Of a stretch of 64,000 bases of DNA, positions 47,101 through 59,454 are shown one piece after another. The translations under genes were made by a program, and so were the position numbers. This DNA is from Hysterangium stoloniferum. Taxonomy: Eukaryota > Basidiomycota > Agaricomycetes > Hysterangiales > Hysterangiaceae. The stretch covers positions 1,612,001 through 1,676,000 of the forward strand of contig WHVD01000001.1 of the NCBI GenBank assembly GCA_015178975.1, read 5' to 3'. Positions within the stretch are counted from its first letter, which is position 1. Every line of letters begins with the position of its first letter. The notes beneath the pieces are model-generated. The model worked only from the letters and a program-made list of their open reading frames with translations. It did no database searches and had not been told where the DNA came from.

Positions 47101-47567
47101 ATAACCAAAACATCAATATATGCACCCTATATGCGCCATTATTTCTTTCATTCTTATATATTCAAGTAAAAGAAAACGTTTCCACATCAAAAAAGTTTAA
47201 AATTTCATATGGAACTCTCCCCAGTCACCGAATTGGACTACTCTATTAAAATCATTGAAGGGAAACCTTCTCAAAATGAAGTTCCAGCTTCTCATATGCT
47301 CCATCCAGCTCTAAAACCAACAGTATTTTCAATTTTTCCCCACCTAGCGATCAAGCAACGACTTCATCGTCAATAATTAATCAACAGGAAGAAATAGTTG
47401 ACATTATTCCTATTTCTCCTGATTATGATAATTGATTAGATTAGTGTCTTATTTCTTTTATCATTTAAAACAAAAGTATTATTTATTTTTCATCTAAAAA
47501 CAAAGTATTATTTAATTCTCAGAAAGCGATTGAGTATTATGACTCAGTCAAAAGGAAGAGGGGATTT
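47101..47567 (+). pseudogene. Residual pol tail and polypurine tract
   Basis: A frame ending NFSPPSDQATTSSSIINQQE ... ISPDYDN looks like the end of the polyprotein after a large deletion of RNase H and integrase. AAAAGGAAGAGGGGA at 47550-47564 is the likely plus-strand primer next to the LTR. Confidence 0.55.
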
Positions 47568-48849
47568 TGTGAGGTATCAGCTTTATCTCATAATTTTCTC
47601 TTAATTTTCTTTGAATTTATTAATATTTTCTCGAATTTATTGTATTTTTATTATATTTTTATTGTGAAATATAGGCTCTATTCCTTTTAACTTCGCATAA
47701 TAATAGCATATATGAACACATATTATGCTATTATATCTTAGTTAATTTATTATAATTTTTGACTAATTATTTATATTTTATTTACTTAGTTATTACCTTT
47801 CAGCACCTTGTTTGCGCATTTTTGGAGTCATGTGACTTATTACATAAGCCTCCAGTGTGTCGGGAAGTCACAAAGGTCACAAATGTGACTACCCGAGTCA
47901 CACAAGTCACAAACGTGACTACCCGAGTCATTATTAGGTTCCGCCGACTCATCGTTTGCTTCCGTCCCGGGACCGCGGCCTTGAACCTTCATGTTCAAGC
48001 AAGAGGTTAGAACCCTTGTCTCAGAGAAGGGAATCACATGTTAAACAAAGGGTAAATAATGAGTAGAATATGAGGTCATTATGATCTCACTAATGACCTC
48101 ATAAACTAAATAGTTAGCTAATCATTGTGTTATCAAAATGTATATAAGGAGGGCCAAGTTTCCAATAAAACCAATCTATCTCACATATTTGCAGCACAGC
48201 ACCAGCTTATCTAATCATCCTAAGGACAATAATAGCCTTAGTCTGATACACTCACTGCAAGCACCTACACTTGCAGCATCTTGAATCTTTGTCAGCAACT
48301 CTTGGACTTAGCTAATCATCTAAGTTCCCCAGCCTCACAGCTACCCTTGAGGCTTATTAATTAGATAATAAACCTAATAAGTATCTAAGTATCCTTACTG
48401 AAATCCCTGCCAATACTAGATTACTCAAGGCCCAGCCCTAAGTTTATTGAATTAATCAAGTACAAGCACTCAGATAATCCAATACAATTTACTTTCTCTA
48501 TTAATAAATTATTTAACACCTTGTTAAATAACTATTAATAGTTACAAATAAGCATACAAGAATCCGAAGCTCTTATATCAAGTCTCTGCCAAGTTACTGC
48601 ACATATATTCAGCTTCCAGCCCCTATTCTCAAGGAATAGTTCTTGTATTTGCTAAAAGAGTCATACACAGTTCTATTGAACCTTTCAATAATCAAAATAA
48701 GCATTGATTTGAGTTGTTTAAGCTTCATAGTGCAGCTCATTAATCTATCAGTATTTAAATTACTGGACCTTTGCTTGTTTTATTGTTGAAGCTCTGTGAC
48801 ACTATAGCATATATTGAGCTATCTAAGAGAATCCCCTGAATACATTACA
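47568..48849 (+). repeat. Gypsy LTR of about 1.28 kb (3' LTR)
   Basis: TGTGAGGTATCAGC ... GAATACATTACA, preceded by the polypurine tract. It is AT-rich and unlike the 723-bp LTR at the left end of the same insertion. Its right edge falls exactly where an opposite-strand gag reading frame is cut, which confirms position 48849. Confidence 0.8.
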
Positions 48850-49603
48850 GGCAGACTGGCGTAGAATTGGTGGCGGAGAGTGGGATTGCCCCACTGAGAA
48901 CGAGCTGGAAGATTATTGAATTGGACAATGTAGTCCGTGATGCACTGCATGTCCTTCATACAAAAATTTGTGAGACTGTTCTTGGCTTCTCCTGTTGGGT
49001 CATATGGGCCAAAGTTGGTTTCAAGCTCCTCAACAAAAGCATCCCAATCTTCAAGCCAAAGCGGCTCTTCCTCAGAAAGTCCGTACTAAAAGCCAGTTCA
49101 AACCATTTCAATGCGGATCCCGACAAGTACACAAGTGCATAGTTGACTTTTTGGGAGTCCATGGAGAATGCGGTGGATCGATCGGGGAAATTGAAGTGAC
49201 ATTGCATGAGGAAAGTAGAGAGTTTGTTTGGGTTGGAACCCGTGAAGGGTTCTGGAGCATTGACCTTTGACTGTGGGGGTTCCAGATCTTTCTTTTTGCC
49301 TTCTCTGAGCATATGATTTATCAACCTTTCCAAAGTGATTGCTAAATACTCAGAGGCAGGATCCAAAAGCAGCGGTCGATCGCTGGACAGAGGATTTTCG
49401 ACACCTTTTCCCTTGTCAGGTGCCACAGATTCGTCCTCGTGCTCAGATTCGTCCTGGTTTTCTGGGACTTCTTCAATACAGGCTTCTTCCATGGGTTCTG
49501 GCTGGTCCAAGAGTGTCTAACTGGTATACAAAGTTAATGGGGAATGAAGAGTCGACGGTCCAGGTAATGATGCCTGTGCGTGCACTTTTCTTCTTGGTGG
49601 CAT
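48850..49603 (-). pseudogene. Gypsy gag, truncated by the neighbouring LTR
   Basis: On the minus strand it starts MPPRRKVHAQ at 49603 and has a TAG at 49519-49517. It continues LLDQPEPMEEACIEEVPENQ, then KVNAPEPFTGSNPNKLSTFL (the gag capsid start typical of gypsy) and CHFNFPDRSTAFSMDSQKVN. After one shift near 49010 come FGPYDPTGEAKNSLTNF, CITDYIVQFNNLPARSQWG and LRHQFYASLP. There it is cut by the LTR at 48849, mid-gene. Gag would form the particle in which reverse transcription occurs. The rest of gag and the zinc knuckle are missing. Confidence 0.85.
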
Positions 49604-49639
49604 ATTGAAAACAATCTGCGAGTCTTAGTCAAAAAATAC

Positions 49640-50521
49640 TGTTAGGGTACATACATGGCAGGTCTCCAGAGAAACCCGCAGAATATCCGGTAGGACTTGG
49701 CTTCAGCTTATAGGCTACACCCTCGCGAGATCGTGTTGTCCAATTTCAGACAGGTGGATGGGAATCCCGGGAAGTCCAGGTTCATGGGTCAAGGGGTTGT
49801 AGGTTGGAGGTCGTGGGTCGAGAGGTCGAGAGTTGAGGTACATCAGTAAGAGAGATAGATATGCCGGAGCCCATGGGCTCCGACTAGCATGAGCGGTGTG
49901 ATTCAAGTAGGAGTTTAGAGTGGAAAATGTATTAGGTTACTGGGGGGAATCTAAGCCAATTTTCTGACTGGATTGTATGTACAACATCTGCCAGACTATA
50001 TAGACCGTGGAATGCATGACATACTAAATCCAGTAATAATGAAACGAAACTAGCAAAACATAAAATGAGAATAGTAAACACCAAATTTGGTGTTAGGAAT
50101 GGGATGGAACAGAGTGGAGTCCGAATTGTGACAAATTATAAACCATAACGGGAAATGGAGCGGGAGCGGAGTCTGAATCATGATAGGTCATTTGACTAAA
50201 ATGGGAATGGGGCTCTGTCAGAGGGATGATGGGTTTTCTGAGCGGGGTCCAGTGACTGATGCGTGGGACAAGGTTGGACATACTGTAGACAGGGACAGAG
50301 TCCAGTGGGTATTCCGGTGACTGAAACACAACATAACAAAGTCGAATGTAGACAAGTCTGATGTACAGAGTCCGGTGGGAATTCTGATAACAAAGTCAAA
50401 CGTAGACAAGTCTGATGTACGGAGTCTGGTGGGAATTCTGGTAAACTGACAATTGGTGCATATAGGGTGCGGGTGTGTATAAGTTAGTGCCCAGAGTCCA
50501 GCAGGAATTCCAGTTGTAACA
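49640..50521 (+). repeat. Gypsy LTR, family 3, copy A
   Basis: 882 bp, TGTTAGGGTACATAC ... CCAGTTGTAACA, closely similar to 61953-62774. The flanks do not show a clean 5-bp duplication, so it may be joined to other element fragments. An LTR-like fragment in the other orientation (GCACATAAGCTAAGTCAAGT) begins at 50541. Confidence 0.8.
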
Positions 50522-51211
50522 CATTTGTGTAGTAGTGCAGCACATAAGCTAAGTCAAGTCCTGACCCTACCCAGAAGTATCTGAGTTCCTGGTTATTTCC
50601 CAATAGTTATGGAATAAGTCCCAACATGGAACTTAACATCACTTCCAAATCATCTCAAAGGAATTCATCCCATATTTCACATTTCAATGTTAGAACCATT
50701 CCATCCCAATACTTTTACTAATTGAATACATTAAGGATTTGATGAGTGATTGGCAAAGTTTATATAAAATAAGTCTTTACTGAGGATCCTAAAAATTTTT
50801 GGAGCTAAGGCTTTTCCCGGTTAATTCCCGTCCTATCTACATGAAATTTTGAGGGCACATACTTGCGCAGATCAGAATTCTGAACATTCATTCCATTCCT
50901 CCCAACCAAGTTCTCGGAAACTCGATGGAATACTACGCGAATAAAGATTGACCGTGTACTTGACGCGGATGGTAGCCTTGGGTCCGGGCCACGCTTGGGC
51001 AGGAACCATCGCGGTTGTATTTATATGGTGAAGAGACGTGTAATTGGGGTCCATAAAAGGCGTTATTCTTACTTTTTCAAACTGCTTCTAACTGGCGGTT
51101 CAAAAATCCAAACTCCGTTTAGCTGATAACTTCAATCAACCCCGCAGCTTTGAACTCTCCATCTCAGAGAATTTCCAGACATTTAGCTGAGGCAACCACT
51201 CCTCATTCATT
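50522..51211. other. LTR-like fragment and cyclophilin upstream region
   Basis: The first ~150 bp resemble a reversed LTR. From about 50870 composition changes to the more balanced host type that continues into the cyclophilin gene. Confidence 0.45.
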
Positions 51212-52065
51212 ATGGCGACTCCCAATGTGTACTTTGAAATTAATGTTGCCGGCAAGCCAGCGTAAGTCGACGCTTACCGTATCAAACTCGGTTGGTGATA
51301 TGGCTTTAGGGGTCGTATTACCTTCAGACTCTTCGATGATGTCGTACCCAAGACTGCCCGAAATTTCCGTGAGTTAACCACTGGTCAAAACGGCTATGGC
51401 TATAAAGGCAGCCTTTTCCATCGTATTATCCCCCAGGTGATTAATTTTTAATCTTGTGATTTATATTAAAGCTCATGCACTCTGCTAGTTCATGATTCAA
51501 GGTATTTTGTTACCCCATTTTTTAAGTATAAACACAGCTGACAATTATTGTAGGCGGTGATTTTGACAAACACAACGGAACTGGCGGCAGATCAATCTAT
51601 GGCCAGAGCTTTTTAGGTTAATGTCACTCATGTTGTGGAAATATCGATCTATATATCAATCACGTCCTTTTTAGACGAGAACTTCAGGCTCAAGCACGAA
51701 AGGCCTTTCCTCCTCTCCATGGCTAATTCGGGCCCTAACACGAACGGTTCTCAGGTGCGTCATCCGGCCGTCGCATGCCTCGCAATGTCGCACACCATCC
51801 AGTTTTTCATTACCACCATTGCTACCAGTGTAGGTTACCCACTGCTGTATCTTCATTAGTAGAACCAACCTCTAATATTTTTAGTGGCTCGACGGGAAGC
51901 ACTGTGTGTTCGGAGAAGTTGTTGAAGGCCGAGAGGTATATTCATTCTCAATATCACCCGAGATATTAAGTCGTTTTACAGCTCGTGAAGCAAATAGAGG
52001 CACTTGGATCTGGACATGGCGCCCCCAAGGAAACAGTAGTCATTACCAACTGTGGAACCTTGTAA
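51212..52065 (+). CDS. Cyclophilin A-type peptidyl-prolyl cis-trans isomerase
   Basis: Eight in-phase exons: 51212-51261, 51310-51436, 51489-51501, 51554-51616, 51675-51754, 51803-51829, 51885-51935, 51982-52065; 164 aa, the size of single-domain cytosolic cyclophilins. All family landmarks are present: [47 protein letters not shown] (catalytic Arg, with Phe, Met and Gln of the pocket), [18 protein letters not shown], the Trp of [15 protein letters not shown] that gives cyclosporin sensitivity, and the C-terminal [15 protein letters not shown]. It catalyses proline isomerisation during protein folding and is the cyclosporin A target. No signal or targeting sequence, so cytosolic/nuclear. Exon 3 is 13 nt. 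The gene is intact although surrounded by decayed sequence. Confidence 0.95.
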
Positions 52066-52399
52066 CAACTGATTATCTGATTATGACTAAAATGCCATCT
52101 CAAGGAATAAAACAAAGGATAATACCATCTTGTACCTTTCTTATTCTGTCTTATTAATTGTCCTGCTGTGACGTCTGTCAAACCTTTTATACTTATGAAT
52201 ATAATAATGTTTGTGGTGATTGCTCACGATATATATATCAAAAACGCATTAACCCATTGTGGCTTAGATAGTATGAGTGCTAATTAAACAAACTTGAAGT
52301 ACTGTTTATACACCCTCACGTCACCTGCACATAGAGCTTGGAGCATAGGTCGACGGGGGGAGCATTCTGCATCATTCCTAATCCTTTAGTGTGTGGCAT
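52066..52399. other. No recognisable gene
   Basis: Presumed 3' region of the cyclophilin gene. Confidence 0.5.
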
Positions 52400-54210
52400 T
52401 TCTCACCCACTGCGTTTGTGCGTTTTCCTCTGCTCATCCAACAGAAATATGTTCGAACTGGGGCCGTGACCAATAGATGAAGCTTGATGGACAAGGCTGT
52501 GCCGTATGATTCTGAGTAACATTGCACAATACGTGTCAAATTCTGACCTGAAACCAAAATTTTTGGGGCTACAGTAGACCGAGCACAGACAGCTGAAACT
52601 ACACCAGCTACTGAATGAAACCGAATCTCGACATTCTTGTGGGGGTGTGTCGCCCCAAAAATAACACAAAGTGTGATACATGATAAAGAGGCCAACGCTA
52701 CAGCTGAAAGAACAATACACTTAAGACATTAGCGACACCCCACCTCAACTATGTAGTCATTTCTTCACATGAAAACTACTTGTATGATGCAGAAGTGATG
52801 GCAAAGAGTATACCCATCCTGGTCTGTAAAGGGGAGAGGTCACCGAATGGGAAGACCCAGATGACAGAAAAGCAAAGGTACAGATACACCTCGTAAGATT
52901 CTTGGAAATTGTCTGGTTTGATTCAAGGGACATAGAGGTGGAAAGGACGGGCGAGACGTGAAACCGAACCAAAGGAGGCCATAAACAGCACTGAAGTTGA
53001 AGAAAGCACCAAGACAGACAGAAGGATCAATAACCAACATCTAGATCCCCGCCCTCCGCTCCTGATGACCTCGCACTGGGGGAATGAAGTGGATTCCTAC
53101 TATCCCCAATAGCCAAGTAAGTAGTAAGGTTACTACCACTCAATACTGGCCTAGAAAAACAATGGGACCAAAGTAACAACACCCAACATCACTCTCACCC
53201 CTTCACTACGAAGACTGGAATACATGAGCGTCACCGTATAGACTATCTCTACAAGGCAGAAAAGCATGAGGACCTCCGAGATTAGAAAATCTGAAGGACA
53301 GATTGTTACGTCACATTTTGGATTAATCAGGCACGCATAAACAACATTACGCTCATTACGTTCGAGAAGCCAGCAAGCCATGTATGAAGGGAAGGTCGTT
53401 ACAGTGGTTCGATGAAAGAAGCAGCACAGACCGGTCCAGTTTGTCTCAAGGGCATCCATAGTAGCATGCTACAGGTAAAAATGCATAATCAAAAGGAGAT
53501 GAGAGTCATAAGCGTTGAGAAAATCGAAAACTCGTACTAAGCGCCCGGGTACGTATCTGTCTATACAGGCTTCTTTGTCTCGTCTGCAGCACAACAGAAC
53601 AGTGCGTCGCAGCGACGGATTTGCGATCAGTAATGGGCGCCGCACCCTACACAATATATGGGCAAAAGTCTTGACGGAATGATGGGAGACGACGTCGGCG
53701 CTTGTATCGAAAAGTGGGGATTCTACCAGGGCTTGATGAAAGAAGTGGAAAACTAGGCCAGTTTGTCTCAAGGCCATCTATAGAGTGTAATTCAGGCGAT
53801 ACTGCATATTCAAAAGGAGATGAGAGTCATAAACGGTGAGAAAACCGAAAAGCCGTACGAAGCGCCTGGTCACTTATTTGCCTATACACAAGTTTCCTCG
53901 TCGTATCCATAGTCAAACAGAACAGCGACGGAACTGTAGCGGTATTCAGCGCCCCACGCTACACTGTAGATGGGTGATAATCTTGACGGAAGGATGGAAA
54001 TGACACAGTAAGGTAGAGCGCTTATTTGTCGAAAAGTGGGGTTGAACTGAGTACAATTGTAAAAGTCAGGCATGGATGACGGTGTAGGGACATTGACATT
54101 GCATGTACCGCTATGAAGCCGATTATGTCCCTAGCTGCGAATCTGCCGCAACCTATTGTAGGAATCTTGAGATTACCTCGGTAACGGCTATGCACCATAC
54201 TCAACAAGGT
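52400..54210 (-). pseudogene. Multi-pass membrane protein exons, possibly DUF6533-type, decayed
   Basis: Minus-strand frames in series are hydrophobic and look like pieces of the expanded basidiomycete membrane-protein families. They include VAVLFDYGYDEE near 53900, WLLERNERNVVYA and FLISEVLMLFCLVEIVYTVT near 53270-53370, and LGAFFNFSAVYGLLWFGFTS near 52980. I could not join them in one phase. Part of the region is duplicated (see the repeat at 53375-54050), which suggests decay. The function of this family is unknown. Confidence 0.35.
53375..54050. repeat. Tandem duplication, unit about 350 bp, diverged
   Basis: CCAGTTTGTCTCAAGG(G)CATC(C/T)AT at 53436 and 53758, AAAAGGAGATGAGAGTCATA at 53492 and 53812, GTCTTGACGGAA/ATCTTGACGGAA at 53668 and 53983, and TCGAAAAGTGGGG at 53707 and 54030 recur in the same order. 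The copies differ by many substitutions and indels. Confidence 0.8.
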
Positions 54211-55849
54211 CAGATCAATGTCAAATAGAAACGTCGGCCTGGTCCGCGAACAATTTGCAACCCAAACAAGATATGAAATCGCGTAGTCAATGAATGGTGT
54301 CAGGATTTAGCTTTTGCCCCTTGAGACATCGGCTGTGTTGGATAGGGATAATCGGGTTCATGAATGCGTGATCCCGAGGTGATTATTGGATTTAGAAACT
54401 GCCAGGAGGTTTCCAAGCAGCGACCTCTTACTCGCTTGAAGAAAGCAGGATCTAAACGTACAACACCCTGTTGAGCAAAGCAGAAATGCACGAAGAATAA
54501 ATGGGATGTGTGGGCCTGGTCAATTGCCATATGATTATAAACCTCTCAAAATTATGCCGGCTGGGTGCATCCAAAGCCATGGCGATCGAGAAATGATCGA
54601 TTGGGATACCCACTAAGTACTGCAATTAGCCCCGGAACAGCCATGAGCACGAATCCGCTACAGTCAGATGAGTAAATGTGTGGCTTTATTTAGACGGAAA
54701 TGAATACCGACCAAAAATTGCGCTGTCTACAGATATAGCGAGTCAAAACATAAAGTCGCTGAAAACTTTTAGACGGCGTGAGAAACTAAGATTGTTATGT
54801 AAGGCTCACGCGTTCGGAAAAAAATTCATATTTAAACATCTTACTCTGATAGTCCATGTCAACAAATCGCACCAGTTTTATTGTCTCGGCTATGTTTGTT
54901 GACAACAATGTAGGAATTTCATTTGGAACCCCTCCCATTGTGAGGTGCCCTAACATCCAACCTGTCATATAATATCTTTGGATAAGGGGACTTCCCTTTA
55001 AGGGAAGAAAGAGTCCTAATAAGGCAAAACCCGAGCCTTGATAGGGAGAAGAGTCGGCTGCACCACGGGATTGACAGGTCCCCTTTAAAATTGACCCAGA
55101 ACGTTCAAAACATGAGGTCTAAGCATGGAATCATTCCAAAGATAGAGCCTCCAGTGCATAGATGGGAGTGAGTTTTGAACGTGACTGTCAGAGTTGGTTT
55201 GAAGTTGTGCTTCACCATCGATGTCAACGGTGAGAACCGTGGTACGTCTTAAATTAATTATGTTCGAAGTGGCTCCAATTCATAATCACAAGCGGTCCGA
55301 GTGCCGCCCCAACGCACGACTTGGTCATTACTAAGCAAAGCTGCGCGTATAAGGCGTGGTAGGATTTGTACAAGGGCAGTCCATGTCAGTACTCGGAATT
55401 GGTGAAAGTGTACGAATCTCCCACTTTCCTACTAGTTTTTATATTGTTAGTTCCCAATGTCCGAGTTTATGGTTAGGGTTCACGTTCAAGGTCTTTGTGG
55501 TATATACGAGTAGAAAGAAAAACTTTATTGTTGGGCGCCAGTTGAAAAACGACCTTTTCATTTTCACCTCTTCGTTTGTGTCACCTTGCGTAACGTCATC
55601 AGGATAATGACACCTGGTGTCTTTTCCCAACCTAATTCAACCCCGATTCAGTTGCTTCCGGCCTGTTGCCCAAAAAAACATTGAATTGTCCTTGCACACA
55701 CAGGCAAGTCAGTTTTGTATCCATCAATCGCATTACTAACTCGTTCCCAGTTGATGATAATGAGGTCGTTAAAAGTCCAGCGAATCGTGCCATTCTCATT
55801 GTCGTCCTTTACCTATTCTTTTATCCCCGTCCTTTTACGGCTCTTTCAC
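54211..55849. other. No recognisable gene
   Basis: Short frames only; probably the upstream region of the gene at 55850 plus decayed sequence. Confidence 0.45.
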
Positions 55850-56864
55850 ATGTCTAGATCTACAGCCGAAATATCCATAGGGTGCCCCGGCGAAGCGGAC
55901 GTCGAGTTTTGGTATAAACATCTCTGCGATTCTGCCGCTTCAGCAGACGACGGCCATGTGATAGCTGGTACGAGAGTAGTAGAGCTACGGCGGATGAAGG
56001 AAAAGAATACGTCCTCAGAGCATGAATACCTCATTGCTAAGCTTTCCCATGCTGACGGCAACACTCGCTATCTTCGCATCGAGCGATTTGCGGAGGGCTA
56101 CAATCCCGCCACTGCCGGCCAACAATTCAGGCATCACGTCTCGCCGTCGATAGATTCATTCAAGACGCGTCCAGCTGCAGACATGGTATTCACGGCCGAC
56201 GGGTGGCCAGGTCGCGACATCGTCCTCGAAAGAGTAGACATCAGCAAGGCGAATATAACCATCCTCGACCTCGGTATAGCTGCATTGGTAGTCAGGCTGA
56301 ATAATGAAGACTATCAGCTCCTCAAGAGACAATGCTATTGGTTCTCTGACATGGTCTTGAGAGTGTTAGAGAAGGCACACAAATTTGACGTGAACAGGTC
56401 TTTGTCTAAGGCTGTCGAGGAGGACAATACCTGGCTCAACCAACAATTCAGTCCCGGTGGGACGTGGGCCGGGTTTCCCCTGCACCAACGAAGAAAGGAC
56501 CATGTTGACGCTCTCGCGAAGAAATTTCAGGAGGAATATGAAAGAGTTCATCATCAAGTGCGTGTCGTGGATATGGGGATTTGTTGTGGATGCTTATAGC
56601 TGGTGACAGATCCGCGAAGCACAGGAGCGCCGCGAGGATGAGCGTAGAGAAGTTAGGGAAGAAGGTAGGGAAGAAGGTAGGGAAGAGGGTAGGGAAGAGG
56701 GTAGGGAAGAGGGTAGGGAAGAGGGTAGGGAAGAGGGTAGGGAAGAGGGTAGGGAAGAGGGTAGGGCGGAGGGTAGGGAAGAGGGTAGGGCGGAGGGTAG
56801 GGAAGAAAGACGACAATTGCAGGCCAAGATAGAGGAGTTACAGAGGGCTAACCATATGAAGTAA
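55850..56864 (+). CDS. Uncharacterised protein with C-terminal (GREE)n repeat
   Basis: Two exons, 55850-56557 and 56610-56864, intron 52 bp, in phase; 320 aa. The N-terminal 236 residues look like a globular domain (DVEFWYKHLCDSAA, YLIAKLSHADGNTRYLRIERF, ILDLGIAALVVRLNNEDYQL, VEEDNTWLNQQFSPGGTWAG) that I do not recognise. The C-terminus is IREAQERREDERREVREEG followed by repeated Gly-Arg-Glu-Glu, then LQAKIEELQRANHMK, which should form a highly charged helix ending in a short coiled coil. Start chosen at MSRSTAEISIG; the frame is open upstream to an ATG at 55715, but the added 45 residues are hydrophobic and unlike the rest. No function is proposed. Confidence 0.7.
56650..56806 (+). repeat. 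12-bp coding minisatellite
   Basis: GGGAAGAGGGTA and close variants (GGGAAGAAGGTA, GGGCGGAGGGTA), about 13 copies in frame, encoding Gly-Arg-Glu-Glu (or Gly-Arg-Ala-Glu). Because the unit is a multiple of three, copy-number change alters length without a frameshift. Confidence 0.92.
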
Positions 56865-59454
56865 CGTCAGTGTTCATGGCCTTTCTGTATGTTTTTTCTT
56901 CTCCTTGTCACATTGTTGCCTGATACACTTAGGTATTATTTCAGCCCAATACCACGACTTCGAAATTGTCGAAAGCCATCACGCACCCGTCGGAGCTCAT
57001 CTTCTCAGTGCTATGATATTTGTCTCTGACCCCAGTATGCTCATCCTCGTCTTCACCTCTCGTTGTCAGATATACTATTGCTTTTCGTCAAATACCAGCC
57101 CGTGTTACACATGCCAAGCCATGTTGTTCTTAATTTACCCATGTACTTAATGTGTTGACGTATGCTGAGCAACCTTTCGAAATCCGTGTACCGAAATCTA
57201 CAAATTAAATTCATGGATCATCTAGTAAAATACACAAAAATATGTTGCTTTGCCTTTTCTTATTTGAAGGCAAATCGGCGAGCTACGCGTCAATTTATCA
57301 CTGAAGTTCTTCAAGTATAACTCCTGAAGTTTCATCTTTAAATTCCGGCTGCTCAGTGATTAATACTTAGATCTTCGAGAGAGTATATAGTGAAACGAAA
57401 TCCAGTTCAATGTGAGGATATTATCCCTATCTCCACGACTAGCAAAGAACCATTGCTACTTTCTCTTGTCCAAATGATGTCCCAAGAAGTTTAACAGATA
57501 CAGCAGCAACAAGACAAACTCGTGCCAATTGAGAGTACTATATGATGGATAAGGATTGGGATCCAAGGGTCCAGAGTCAAGGTCAATGTCAGGTCCTAAC
57601 AAAAAGAGAAAGGCTAACGGTATATAAAATGTAAGCTATTCATCAGCTGGAAGTATGTTGCAAATGGTAAGTTAGAGAACAGTGTGCAGTCGAATTGTAG
57701 GTGTATGTGCCGGCGGGCATCAATGTGGTAACCATGTCGAAAAGCATTTTTGTACACTATTCTGGAGTAATAGTATTAGTAGTGGGGTGGTATGCATGGG
57801 TAATTCGTGTAGGCCTGGCAACTATGGCTGTCGGGCTTAGCTTAGAGATGCTGGGCCGTGAACTGCAGATCCGCATGAGCTTCAATAACTATTGCCTGGA
57901 CATCCAGACCTCGGGAGCCATTTTTCGCAGACCAACGGACTGGCGATTGGGCTCTCCAACCTCTAAAAATGCCAACTTCAGTAAAATCAACTATGAAAAT
58001 CGGTACTATTCTCGTCGATGGAGTATTGCATGTATTTTATTTTGAGTACAAAATGTCTCATCACCAGTATTCACTCAATGTCTCGAACAGCGATCCATCC
58101 GCCTGTCAACAATTTTTCCATAGAACCTCTCGGACCATCGCTAGAACAGCAATTAAGCAATAGCAGCGGAAGTGGGAGAAAAGGTGATAGTCAACCGGAC
58201 GGAGAAGCATCTGTAAAACCCCCTGCTGTCCCACAAGATCCAGTCTTACACGATCACGACCACTCGTATCCTCGCATTTACTCCACATATCCTGCTCGTC
58301 CAAGCCTTGAGAGGAGGCAGAGCCCCTATGTTGTCCTTCGGGGTCTCTTTGCCGTCCGTTGTGGGATTTTCTCAATGGATACAGCCCAAAACGTAAATGG
58401 AGAGGAAAAAAAAACCAGGTGAAAGATCGCAGTTTCACTTGGGCCTCTTGCAAGCATTTTTTTGGAATGGCTTCAGGCTCTGGAGCAAGAATAGGTTGTG
58501 TTAATGACTGTGTTTCTGAGGAGTTCCTGGCAGGCCACAGGGAGAAGTCTAAGTTGTAGGATGGTCTAAGTCTCAAACTTGAAGACTAAGGTACAAGGGT
58601 AGGGATAATACTAAGAGTGGGACAGTGGCGAATTAAGTTGATATTTGAAATATAGAACAATACAAGGAGGAGTCTGCATACTAAGTTGGAAACAAAAAAT
58701 AGAATGGTTTGGAATGAGACAGAGCTCTGAAGATGGGATCATGAACAGTGAGAGAAGAGTGAAGTGGAGAAAACAAGTAATGGATCAAAATGATGAATAT
58801 ACAAGGTAAACATAAAACAATAAGAATTTAGGAAATGCAAATAAGACAATGGAAAGATACAAGGAATAATGGAAAGCCATTGGGATGGAAATGGAAGAGC
58901 ATGGCTAATGAAAGAAAACACTTAAAAATGAGTTGTCAGGTCACTATCATTGTGGACACCAGTGTCAGAGGCACCCAAGGGCAGGTTCCCAGCAAGGTGA
59001 ATTCTACAAGTGGGGTTCCAAAAAGGTGGTTCCAACCTTGAATGCCAATGGGACTCAGTATTTTGGTGTTTGAGGAGAGGGTGCAGGATTCTGTTGCAGA
59101 GGCTTATGATCCCATTGAGTGGAAATGGTAAACATGATCCAACTTTTTGAGAAAAAAACCAGTTGGCCTTTGTTTTCCAACTAATATGAGCATTTGAAAC
59201 AGCTTTACAAAATAATACTCATCTGTAGACTTGAATAAGACAGCATTTGCTCAAAATTTGTTGCTAGATCTGAGGCCAACAATAAAATCCATACTATTTG
59301 GCAAGCTCACAGTGGGGTTTGAGCCTAAAACAGGTTGTGGGGGGTCCAAAACAATGGGATCCTCACAAGCACCCTCACACAATTGTTATATCCAATTTTT
59401 GACAGAGCAAATGGGAAGTTCAGGGGGTCCAGGAAGAGGTAAGGATGACGAGTA
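56865..59454. other. Unassigned region with two open frames
   Basis: 57701-58045 (+) has a hydrophobic segment (SGVIVLVVGWYAWVIRVGLA). 58018-58422 (+) is polar and Pro/Ser-rich. Neither is recognised; they overlap in different frames and might be spliced exons. 58560-59454 is AT-rich and probably element-derived. Confidence 0.35.

Noticed and set aside
49640-50521. Solo LTR with target duplication
   Set aside because: Flanks AATAC and CATTT do not match, so I list it only as an LTR, not as a clean solo insertion.
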